Source: Tardibacter sp963781025
Lineage (GTDB): Bacteria; Pseudomonadota; Alphaproteobacteria; Sphingomonadales; Sphingomonadaceae
Direction of reading: 5' to 3'
DNA: 64,000 nt
NCBI GenBank assembly: GCA_963781025.1
Contig: CAWADU010000003.1
Location: 372,001 to 436,000, forward strand
The stretch's first letter is position 1. Each line of letters starts with the position of its first letter. This document shows positions 8,942 to 16,119 of the stretch, piece by piece. Position numbers and translations under genes: made by a program. Below the pieces are notes generated by a model. That model did no database searches. It saw only the letters and a program-made list of their open reading frames with translations, and was not told the DNA's origin.

Positions 8942-9481
8942 ATGGGGTTTATGGCGAGGCTCAAGTTGGAAATCAGACAGGCGCTTGCCGCAGACGAGCC
9001 GGCAATCGAGGCGGTGCTGGATGCTACATTCGGGACAGATCGGCACGAACGCACAGCCTATCGCGTGCGCGCGGGCATGGCCCCAATCCTTTCGCTGAGC
9101 TTCGTTGCCGAGACGGCCGCCGGAATCATTGGATCGTTGCAGTGCTGGCCGGTCGAGCTTCGCGACGGCGCGAAAACAACGCCGCTGGTGATGCTGGGTC
9201 CGGTCGCGGTGCTCCCCGGACTGCAGCGTTCGGGTGTCGGCAAGGCGCTGATGAAATACGCGCTGGCCGCCGCCGACCGGGAAGGCGTCAACGCCACCAT
9301 GCTGATCGGCGACGCCGAATATTACGGGCGGTTCGGCTTTGATGCGGCGCCGACGCAGCGATGGGAATTGCCGGGACCGGTCGAACGTCACCGGCTGCTG
9401 TTGCGGGTGGCGCCCGGCGTGACGCTGCCCGACCGGGGCAGCGTCGGCCCTCGGCAAGCGGCGCGCCATCACGCCGCCTGA
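8942..9481 (+). CDS. GNAT-family N-acetyltransferase
   Basis: About 180 residues with a GNAT fold. The acetyl-CoA pyrophosphate loop appears as LQRSGVGKALMKYALAAA, preceded by the beta4 strand VMLGPVAVLPG, and followed by the late motif GDAEYYGRFGF common in YhbS-like acetyltransferases. The open frame reaches back to 8846, but that part overlaps the divergent GST gene and has no similarity. The start is therefore taken as ATG 8942, with ATG 8951 as the alternative (TGGGG 4 bases before it). It is convergent with the ThDP enzyme, 8 bases apart. Substrate unknown. Confidence 0.8.
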   Translation: MGFMARLKLEIRQALAADEPAIEAVLDATFGTDRHERTAYRVRAGMAPILSLSFVAETAAGIIGSLQCWPVELRDGAKTTPLVMLGPVAVLPGLQRSGVGKALMKYALAAADREGVNATMLIGDAEYYGRFGFDAAPTQRWELPGPVERHRLLLRVAPGVTLPDRGSVGPRQAARHHAA

Positions 9482-9489
9482 TTTTCCAG

Positions 9490-11145
9490 TCAACGGGAAG
9501 CGTTGCGGATCGCGCTGATCGTCAGGTTCGGCGCTATTCGTTCTACCGGCAGCCGCAGTTCAATGAGCGCCGGGCCGTCAAAATCGAGCGCGCGGTCAAG
9601 GGCCTCGGGAAAATCCTCGGTCACTTCGACGCATTCGCCATAAGCGCCATAGGCCTGTGCGAGCGCGCTGAAATCGGGATTGACGAGGCCCGTGCCCGAA
9701 ACGCGGCTGGGGTAGGCGCGCTCCTGATGCATGCGGATCGTGCCATAGCTGTTGTTGTTCACGACCAGGATCAGCGCCTTGGCGCGATGGCGGATGGCGG
9801 TTGCCAGTTCCTGCCCATTCATCAGAAAACACCCATCGCCCGCAACCGCGACCACCTGTCGGTGCGGATGCCGCAGACATGCGGCAATCGCGGCGGGCAG
9901 CCCGTATCCCATTGTGCCCGCGGTGGGCGCGAGCTGGCTGCCGGGGCCCGCATAGCGCCAGTGGCGGTGCCACCAGCTCGAAAAATTGCCTGCGCCATTG
10001 CAAATGATCGTATCGGGCGGCAATCGCTCGGCCATCGCTTCGACGACAAGGCCGACATCGAGCGGTTCGCCGGTTGGCTGGACGTTGTTCCACATTTCCC
10101 ACTCCAGCCTGGCGGCGGCGAAGCTGGCATGCGGTGTCGCCGGCGCTGGCAGTTCAGCGAGCGCGCGCGCGGTTTCCGTCACACCCGCGCAGAGCGCCAG
10201 GTCGGCGCGATAGACCTTGTTCAGCTCATCAGGGTCGGGGTGGATGTGGATCAGCGTCTGGCCGGGATGATCTGGCGTGATCAGCGTATAGCCGTCCGTG
10301 GTCGCCTCCCCCAGGCGCGGCCCGGCGACGATCAGCAGGTCGGCGGCCCGGATACGGTTGACCAGCGCGGGATTGGGACCATAGCCCAGGTTGCCGACAT
10401 AGCTGCTGTCGGCGTTCGGCACGGCGTCCTGACGGCGAAAGGCGGCGCAACTGGGCAGGCCCCAGTCGCAGGCGAACCTGTCCCATGCCAGTGCGGTCCC
10501 GGCAGTCCATCCCGCGCCGCCGATAATCGCCATCGGCGCCTTTGCCGCTGACAGCCGCGCCGCTATGTCCGCTATGTCGCAAGCCGCCGGAGCCTGTGCT
10601 GGCCGCTCGACCCGGGGCGCATCGGCCACGGTGGCGTGGTCGATCAGCATGTCTTCGGGCAATGCCAGAACCACGGGTCCGGGCCTGCCGGACATGGAAA
10701 CCGCATAGGCGCGCCGGATATATTCCGGGATACGGGCGGCGTTATCAATACGCGCGGTCCATTTGGCGATAGGCGCGAACATCGCTGGAAAGTCGATTTC
10801 CTGAAAGGCCTCGCGGTCGCGGTCGTCGCGCGCGACATCGCCGACGAACAGCAGCACCGGCGTCGAATCCTGCATGGCGACATGCACGCCGATCGCGGCG
10901 TTGGTGGCGCCCGGCCCGCGTGTTACGAAGGCGATGCCCGGCCTGCCGGTCATCTTGCCATCGGCTTCCGCCATATAGGCCGCGCCACCCTCCTGACGAC
11001 AGACGACGAGATCGATCGCGGGGGTATCGTAGAGCGCATCGAGGACGGCGAGGTAGCTTTCGCCCGGCACGCAGAAAATGCGGTCGGCGCCCTGTGCGAG
11101 CAGGCCGTCGACGAGGATCCGGCCACCTGAGCGAGCCTTGGACAT
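9490..11145 (-). CDS. Thiamine diphosphate-dependent enzyme, acetolactate synthase-like
   Basis: 551-residue ThDP enzyme with the three-domain layout of the acetolactate synthase/pyruvate oxidase group. The N-terminal pyrimidine-binding domain has the activating Glu in VPGESYLAVLDAL (about residue 29) and the VCRQEGGAAYMA motif. The middle domain starts around AKAPMAIIGGAGW. The C-terminal PP domain has GDGCFLMNGQELATA and VNNNSYGTI, the GDG-X(n)-NN metal-diphosphate motif. It is too isolated from ilvH/ilvC to be called IlvB. A decarboxylase or carboligase of unknown substrate is the safer label. Confidence 0.85.
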   Translation of the reverse strand: MSKARSGGRILVDGLLAQGADRIFCVPGESYLAVLDALYDTPAIDLVVCRQEGGAAYMAEADGKMTGRPGIAFVTRGPGATNAAIGVHVAMQDSTPVLLFVGDVARDDRDREAFQEIDFPAMFAPIAKWTARIDNAARIPEYIRRAYAVSMSGRPGPVVLALPEDMLIDHATVADAPRVERPAQAPAACDIADIAARLSAAKAPMAIIGGAGWTAGTALAWDRFACDWGLPSCAAFRRQDAVPNADSSYVGNLGYGPNPALVNRIRAADLLIVAGPRLGEATTDGYTLITPDHPGQTLIHIHPDPDELNKVYRADLALCAGVTETARALAELPAPATPHASFAAARLEWEMWNNVQPTGEPLDVGLVVEAMAERLPPDTIICNGAGNFSSWWHRHWRYAGPGSQLAPTAGTMGYGLPAAIAACLRHPHRQVVAVAGDGCFLMNGQELATAIRHRAKALILVVNNNSYGTIRMHQERAYPSRVSGTGLVNPDFSALAQAYGAYGECVEVTEDFPEALDRALDFDGPALIELRLPVERIAPNLTISAIRNASR

Positions 11146-11270
11146 GCCCCAATCTACCCTGTAAGGCGCAGAACGGGAAGGCTATTGCCTTCGTCTTGAT
11201 TTCCGCCACGTCAAGCAGCTTGAACCGGGTGGTGGCCTCAACTAACGCCGGAGTCAGTTGATAGGAGACC

Positions 11271-11576
11271 ATGATGACCCTGGACGAGTTCACCGCAAAG
11301 CTCAGCAAGGCTAATGCCGTCATTCCCGGCAAGCGGCTTCGGATCGACTATGGCGAGCAGGGTTCCATCCTTCTGGATGGCGTGGCGAATACGGTTTCGG
11401 GCGGCGCGGACGGAGAGGCCGACACCACGATCGCGATCAACTGGGACGATTGGCTCGCCCTGGCTTCAGGCACGCTTGACCCCATGGCCGCCTTCATGCA
11501 GGGCAAACTCAGAATTCAAGGTGACATGGGACTGGCCATGCAGGTGCAAACTCTGTTCGCAAGGCTGAAGGGGTGA
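11271..11576 (+). CDS. SCP2 sterol/lipid-binding domain protein
   Basis: 101 residues covering a single SCP2 domain, a hydrophobic-ligand carrier fold. The segments GADGEADTTIAINWDDWLAL and GTLDPMAAFMQGKLRIQGDM are characteristic of bacterial SCP2 proteins. Two adjacent ATGs (11271 and 11274) follow GGAGACC, so the first Met is uncertain by one codon. It lies 92 bases before the CoA-transferase genes, and SCP2 proteins often occur with fatty-acid or acyl-CoA metabolism, so a shared transcript is plausible but not shown. Confidence 0.87.
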   Translation: MMTLDEFTAKLSKANAVIPGKRLRIDYGEQGSILLDGVANTVSGGADGEADTTIAINWDDWLALASGTLDPMAAFMQGKLRIQGDMGLAMQVQTLFARLKG

Positions 11577-11668
11577 CCCGCGACTGATGCAGCCCTTGAT
11601 TGGATGCATCCGTTGATCCTGGTGGCAGGTCTGCATTATTTGGCACGCAATCAGCGGGGCTGTTCGAC

Positions 11669-12376
11669 GTGAACAAGATATTTCCCAATGCCGAAGCGGC
11701 GCTTCAGGGTGTGTTGTTTGACGGAATGATCATCGTGTCCGGCGGTTTCGGGCTTGCCGGAGTGCCCGAGCGCCTGATCGACGCGGTCGAGGCATCCGGC
11801 GTCAAGAACCTCACCTGTGTTTCCAACAACGCGGGCATCGACGGTTTCGGCCTGGGGAAGCTGCTCCGCAGCCGCCAGGTCAGGAAGATGATCAGCTCCT
11901 ATGTCGGGGAAAACAAGGAGTTCGAGCGGCAGTATCTGGCGGGCGAACTTGAAGTCGAGTTCTGTCCGCAAGGAACACTGGCTGAGCGTATCCGCGCCGG
12001 TGGAGCGGGCATTCCGGGTTTCTACACCAAGACCGGCGTCGGCACGCTTGTCGCCGAAGGCAAGGAGCACAAGGACTTCGACGGGGAAACCTATGTGCTT
12101 GAACGCGGCATCGTCGCCGATGTCGCACTGGTGAAAGCGTGGAAGGCCGACACATCCGGCAATCTGGTGTTCCGCAAGACGGCGCGCAATTTCAACGCAC
12201 CCGCCGCGACATCGGGCAAGACCACGGTGGTGGAGGTCGAAGAGATCGTGCCCGTCGGGTCGTTCGATCCGGACTGCATCCATGTGCCGAGCGTCTATGT
12301 CCAGCGGATCGTCCTTGGCGCCCCCTATGAGAAGAAGATCGAATTCCTCACGACGCGCCCACGGGAGACCGCATAA
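11669..12376 (+). CDS. scoA: 3-oxoacid CoA-transferase subunit A
   Basis: Alpha subunit of a family I CoA-transferase (succinyl-CoA:3-ketoacid type), 235 residues. The conserved GGFGLAGVPERLIDAV lies near residue 30, with NNAGIDGFGLGKLL and PGFYTKTGVGTLVAEGKEHK downstream. The frame is open back to 11600 without similarity. GTG 11669 gives the expected N-terminus (VNKIFPNAEAALQG) with CGGGGC 8 bases upstream. The stop TAA shares a base with the start of scoB. Together the pair activates acetoacetate or similar oxoacids for catabolism. Confidence 0.93.
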   Translation: MNKIFPNAEAALQGVLFDGMIIVSGGFGLAGVPERLIDAVEASGVKNLTCVSNNAGIDGFGLGKLLRSRQVRKMISSYVGENKEFERQYLAGELEVEFCPQGTLAERIRAGGAGIPGFYTKTGVGTLVAEGKEHKDFDGETYVLERGIVADVALVKAWKADTSGNLVFRKTARNFNAPAATSGKTTVVEVEEIVPVGSFDPDCIHVPSVYVQRIVLGAPYEKKIEFLTTRPRETA

Positions 12377-13011
12377 TGGCCTGGGATCGCAACGGAATGG
12401 CGGCGCGCGCGGCCCGGGAGCTGAAGGACGGTTTCTACGTCAATCTGGGCATCGGCATTCCGACGCTGGTCGCCAACAATATTCCCGCCGGCGTCGAGGT
12501 GACGCTTCAGTCGGAAAATGGGATGCTTGGCATTGGCCCATTTCCCTATGACGACGAGGTCGATCCCGATCTGATCAACGCCGGTAAGCAGACGATCAGC
12601 GAGTTGCCGTCATCGTCCTACTTCTCCTCTGCCGACAGCTTCGCGATGATCCGTGGCGGGCATATCGATTTGACCGTGCTTGGTGCGATGGAAGTCAGCG
12701 AGAGCGGCGACATCGCCAACTGGATGATCCCGGGCAAGATGGTGAAGGGCATGGGCGGCGCGATGGATCTGGTCGCGGGCGTCAAGAAGATCATCGTCGT
12801 GATGGAACACACATCCAAGAACGGCGATCCCAAGTTCCTCCCCGCGTGCACGCTGCCGCTCACCGGCAAGAATGTCGTCGACATGGTCGTGACCGACCTC
12901 GCCGTCTTCCAGCGGCCGGATCACCAGAGCCCGTTCAGGCTGGTCGAACTGGCGCCCGGCGTGACGGCCGAGGAAGTCGCGGCAAAGACGACGGCGCATT
13001 ACGTCGCCTAA
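12376..13011 (+). CDS. scoB: 3-oxoacid CoA-transferase subunit B
   Basis: Beta subunit of the CoA-transferase, 211 residues. The catalytic glutamate sits in LQSENGMLGIGPFP (Glu47), which forms the covalent CoA thioester. Further family segments are GGHIDLTVLGAMEVSESGDI and TLPLTGKNVVDMVVTDLAVF. Start ATG 12376 overlaps the scoA stop by one base, showing translational coupling. Its end overlaps the convergent regulator gene by four bases. Confidence 0.94.
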   Translation: MAWDRNGMAARAARELKDGFYVNLGIGIPTLVANNIPAGVEVTLQSENGMLGIGPFPYDDEVDPDLINAGKQTISELPSSSYFSSADSFAMIRGGHIDLTVLGAMEVSESGDIANWMIPGKMVKGMGGAMDLVAGVKKIIVVMEHTSKNGDPKFLPACTLPLTGKNVVDMVVTDLAVFQRPDHQSPFRLVELAPGVTAEEVAAKTTAHYVA

Positions 13012-13814
13012 TCGGACGCCCAAGGGCCAGGCTGGCGCGGAAGCAAAAGGACAAGGCGAAATCCCGGCGCTGCGGCAGGCAGGAAATTGACCTGCTCATA
13101 GGCGAGCGGACCGTCGTCCGGGTGGAGAAAGCGCCTTTCGCCGCCCTCCGGGTCCAGCACATGCTGTTCATCCCACCAGTTTGAGAACGCCGGGCTTCCC
13201 GCACGCAAGGCAGCGACGAGGGCAAGCGCTTCGCTGTCCTCATGCTGGCGGGCAAGATCGGCACGGCATTCGGCGACGAGCCGCCGGGCGCGATCCTCCC
13301 AGTCGACGATGAAACCAGGGGCTTTCGCGTCCAGAAAGACATAGCGCAAGAGGTTGGGATTGGTGCTGCCCAGCCAGTCGCGGAAAAGCCGGGCGGCGGG
13401 CGGATTCCAGCCTCGCGCATTCCAATGACGGTCAAGAATATAGGCTGGCGCGGTCATTGCCAGGACGCTGGCGCGAAGGCTGGCAAGCCGGTCCTCGCCG
13501 CCGCCCGTCACGCCGGCAAACGGATCGTGGCGGTCGGCCAGCGTGAACAGATGCGCTCGCTCGGCGGCGGTCAGCCGAAGCGCCCGTGCGATCCGGTCGA
13601 GCGCCGACGCTGAAGCTGCTACGTCGCGGCCCTGCTCGATGCGGACATACCAGGTGGCGCTGATGCCGGCCAGTTGAGCGACCTCCTCGCGACGCAGCCC
13701 CGGTGTCCGACGACGGCCGCCCGCCGAAAGGCCGACCTGTTCGGGCGCCAGGCGACCGCGATGTGCGCGCAAGAAGGCGGCGAGGCGCTCATGACGGGCG
13801 TCGGATTCGATCAT
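13008..13814 (-). CDS. XRE-family transcriptional regulator with MmyB-like ligand-binding domain
   Basis: 268 residues. The N-terminal helix-turn-helix (about residues 35-90) contains RTPGLRREEVAQLAGISATW and YVRIEQGRDVAAS, the typical start of this group. The C-terminal PAS-like MmyB domain begins around YILDRHWNARGWNPPAARLF and continues to the end. Such regulators often control a neighbouring divergent gene and may bind a fatty acid. Here it is divergent from leuCD with about 110 bases between and convergent with scoB, so either locus could be a target. Confidence 0.88.
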   Translation of the reverse strand: MIESDARHERLAAFLRAHRGRLAPEQVGLSAGGRRRTPGLRREEVAQLAGISATWYVRIEQGRDVAASASALDRIARALRLTAAERAHLFTLADRHDPFAGVTGGGEDRLASLRASVLAMTAPAYILDRHWNARGWNPPAARLFRDWLGSTNPNLLRYVFLDAKAPGFIVDWEDRARRLVAECRADLARQHEDSEALALVAALRAGSPAFSNWWDEQHVLDPEGGERRFLHPDDGPLAYEQVNFLPAAAPGFRLVLLLPRQPGPWASD

Positions 13815-13827
13815 GGGTGAACTTATA

Positions 13828-13841
13828 CCAGGATAAACTGG
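13828..13841. promoter_or_regulatory. Possible operator (inverted CCAG-N6-CTGG) between the XRE gene and leuC
   Basis: CCAG at 13828-13831 and CTGG at 13838-13841 form a short inverted repeat just upstream of the XRE/MmyB start, and a further CCAG follows at 13851. The stretch is AT-richer than its surroundings and lies where an autoregulatory operator would be expected. Half-sites of four bases are weak evidence. Confidence 0.25.
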
Positions 13842-13923
13842 GATATTGTACCAGTCTTATATATGCCGCAACGGGAACGGAGGCGGATTTCTGTGTCGCC
13901 CGAACGAAATTGTGGAACCAGAC

Positions 13924-15363
13924 ATGACCAACCGACCCCGCACATTGTACGAAAAGATCTGGGACGCGCACGTCGTCGAACGGCGTGACGACGGCACTTG
14001 CCTCGTCTACATCGATCGGCATCTGGTGCATGAAGTCACCAGCCCCCAGGCTTTCGAAGGATTGCGGCTGTCGGGCAGGCAGGTACGCCGCCCGGACCTG
14101 ACGCTTGCGGTTCCGGACCATAATGTGCCGACGACGCCACGCGTGAAAGACGGTGTGCGCCTGGCCGTGGCGGATCCGGAGTCGGCCGAGCAACTCAGCA
14201 CGTTGACGCGCAATACTACCGAGTTCGGCGTGGAATATATTGACGACCTGTCGCCCGAGCAGGGCATCGTCCATGTCATCGGGCCTGAACAGGGCTTCAC
14301 GCTGCCCGGCACCACGCTGGTTTGCGGGGACAGCCACACCGCCGCGCATGGCGCGCTGGGCGCGCTGGCGTTCGGCATCGGCACGTCCGAGGTCGAACAT
14401 GTCCTCGCAACCCAGACGCTGTTGTTGAAGCAATCTAAGACAATGGAAGTACGTGTCGACGGTACGCTTGGCTTCGGCGTATCGGCGAAGGACGTGGTGC
14501 TGGCGATCATCGGCAGGATCGGCGCGGCAGGCGGCACCGGCTATGTCATCGAGTATACCGGATCGGTCATCCGCGACATGTCGATCGAAGGGCGTTTGAC
14601 GGTCAGCAACATGTCGATCGAAGGCGGTGCGCGCGCCGGACTGATCGCGCCCGACGAAAAGACCTTTGCCTATCTTGAGGGCCGCAAGCGCGCGCCCAAG
14701 GGCGAGCTTTGGGATAAGGCGATCGCCTGGTGGAAGACCCTGCCGACCGACGCAGGCGCTGTCTACGACAAGGTGGTGACGCTGGATGCGGCGGACATCG
14801 TGCCGCTCGTCACCTGGGGCACCAGCCCCGAGGACGTCGTGCCGGTGACGGGCATGGTGCCCGATCCGGGGAGCTTTGCCGATCCATCGAAGCAGGCCGC
14901 CGCGCAGAAGTCGCTCGACTATATGGGGCTGACGCCGGGCATGCGGATGGAAGATGTGATGGTGGAAAATATCTTCATCGGATCGTGCACCAACAGCCGG
15001 ATCGAAGACCTCCGCGCGGCCGCCGAGGTCGCGAAGGGGCGCAAGGTCGCCGCCAATGTCCGGCAGGCGCTGGTTGTGCCGGGATCGGGCCTTGTCAAGC
15101 TGCAGGCCGAGAAGGAGGGGCTGGACCGGATATTCATCGAGGCGGGGTTCCAGTGGCGCGAGCCCGGCTGCTCCATGTGTCTGGCGATGAACCCCGACAA
15201 GGTGCCGCCGAAGGAACGCTGCGCCTCGACCTCCAACCGCAATTTCGTGGGGCGGCAGGGGCCGGGCGCACGCACGCACCTGCTCTCGCCCGCGATGGCG
15301 GCGGCGGCGGCGGTGACGGGGCATCTGACCGATGTCCGCGAATTGATGGGGAGTGAAGCCTGA
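13924..15363 (+). CDS. leuC: 3-isopropylmalate dehydratase large subunit
   Basis: Aconitase-type subunit of isopropylmalate isomerase, the second step of leucine synthesis, 479 residues. The [4Fe-4S] cysteines are in VCGDSHTAAHGALGALAFGI, IGSCTNSRIEDL and PGCSMCLAMNPD. The frame is open back to 13846, but ATG 13924 gives the standard N-terminus TNRPRTLYEKIWDAHVVERR. The stop overlaps the leuD start (ATGA). The operon is separated from leuB by an opposite-strand export gene. Confidence 0.96.
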   Translation: MTNRPRTLYEKIWDAHVVERRDDGTCLVYIDRHLVHEVTSPQAFEGLRLSGRQVRRPDLTLAVPDHNVPTTPRVKDGVRLAVADPESAEQLSTLTRNTTEFGVEYIDDLSPEQGIVHVIGPEQGFTLPGTTLVCGDSHTAAHGALGALAFGIGTSEVEHVLATQTLLLKQSKTMEVRVDGTLGFGVSAKDVVLAIIGRIGAAGGTGYVIEYTGSVIRDMSIEGRLTVSNMSIEGGARAGLIAPDEKTFAYLEGRKRAPKGELWDKAIAWWKTLPTDAGAVYDKVVTLDAADIVPLVTWGTSPEDVVPVTGMVPDPGSFADPSKQAAAQKSLDYMGLTPGMRMEDVMVENIFIGSCTNSRIEDLRAAAEVAKGRKVAANVRQALVVPGSGLVKLQAEKEGLDRIFIEAGFQWREPGCSMCLAMNPDKVPPKERCASTSNRNFVGRQGPGARTHLLSPAMAAAAAVTGHLTDVRELMGSEA

Positions 15364-15959
15364 TGGAACCGATTTCGACCATTTCCGGCCGCGCAATTCC
15401 CCTCGGCCTCAAGAACTGCGACACCGATGTCATCATCCCCGCGCATTATCTGAAAACGATCTCACGCGCGGGGTTGGGCAAAGGCGCATTCGAGACGATC
15501 CGCGCGCAGCCGGGCAATGTGTTCGACGATCCGCGCTATGCCGGAGCCCCGGTCCTTATTGCGGGCGACAATTATGGGTGCGGGTCAAGCCGCGAGCATG
15601 CCGCCTGGGCGATGGCCGACATGGGCATCAAGGCGGTGATTGCCCCAAGCTATTCAGACATCTTCTCGGGCAACGCCTTCAAGAACGGCATATTGGCGGT
15701 CGTGCTGCCGCAAGAACAGGTCGATCGCCTGCTGGACGTCGCCAAGGATGATGAAATCACCATCGACCTGGAAAATCAGGTGGTGACGACACGCTTCCAG
15801 GACCGCTTTCGTTTCGAAATCGACCCGTTCCGCAAGCATTGCCTGCTGAATGGTCTGGACGAGATCGGCCTCACGCTGGCGATGGACAAGGCGATTGGCG
15901 AGTATGAAACGCGCCAGTCGGCAGAGCTTCCATGGGTGGCGGGCGCGGCTGCACGGTAA
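15363..15959 (+). CDS. leuD: 3-isopropylmalate dehydratase small subunit
   Basis: Swivelling-domain subunit of isopropylmalate isomerase, 198 residues. Typical motifs are LGLKNCDTDVIIPAHYLKTI, the substrate loop DNYGCGSSREHAAWAM and APSYSDIFSGNAFKNGIL. ATG 15363 overlaps the leuC stop by one base, so the two subunits are translationally coupled. A strong terminator follows 110 bases after the stop. Confidence 0.96.
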   Translation: MEPISTISGRAIPLGLKNCDTDVIIPAHYLKTISRAGLGKGAFETIRAQPGNVFDDPRYAGAPVLIAGDNYGCGSSREHAAWAMADMGIKAVIAPSYSDIFSGNAFKNGILAVVLPQEQVDRLLDVAKDDEITIDLENQVVTTRFQDRFRFEIDPFRKHCLLNGLDEIGLTLAMDKAIGEYETRQSAELPWVAGAAAR

Positions 15960-16068
15960 GCTGCGTCGCGCCCTTGCCGGTTCGGCGGGGGCCACCCATG
16001 CTGAATCTTGGTCGAGATGGAGACTCCCGCCGCTGGTGCGGGTGAGTTGCCGCCACCCGCCCCAATGT

Positions 16069-16101
16069 AAAAGGCCGGGCGATGCCACCGCCCGGCCTTT
16101 T
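16069..16101. terminator. Bidirectional rho-independent terminator between leuD and the SLBB gene
   Basis: AAAAGGCCGGGCG (16069-16081) and CGCCCGGCCTTTT (16089-16101) are perfect inverted repeats around a 7-base loop. The A-run on one side and T-run on the other make it work in both directions, as expected between two convergent genes (leuD ends at 15959, the leftward gene ends at 16120). Confidence 0.88.
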
Positions 16102-16119
16102 CATGTGGTGCGATGACCG

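Noticed and set aside
13789..15396. 535-codon open frame antisense to leuC
   Set aside because: Opposite a firmly assigned gene and without motifs.
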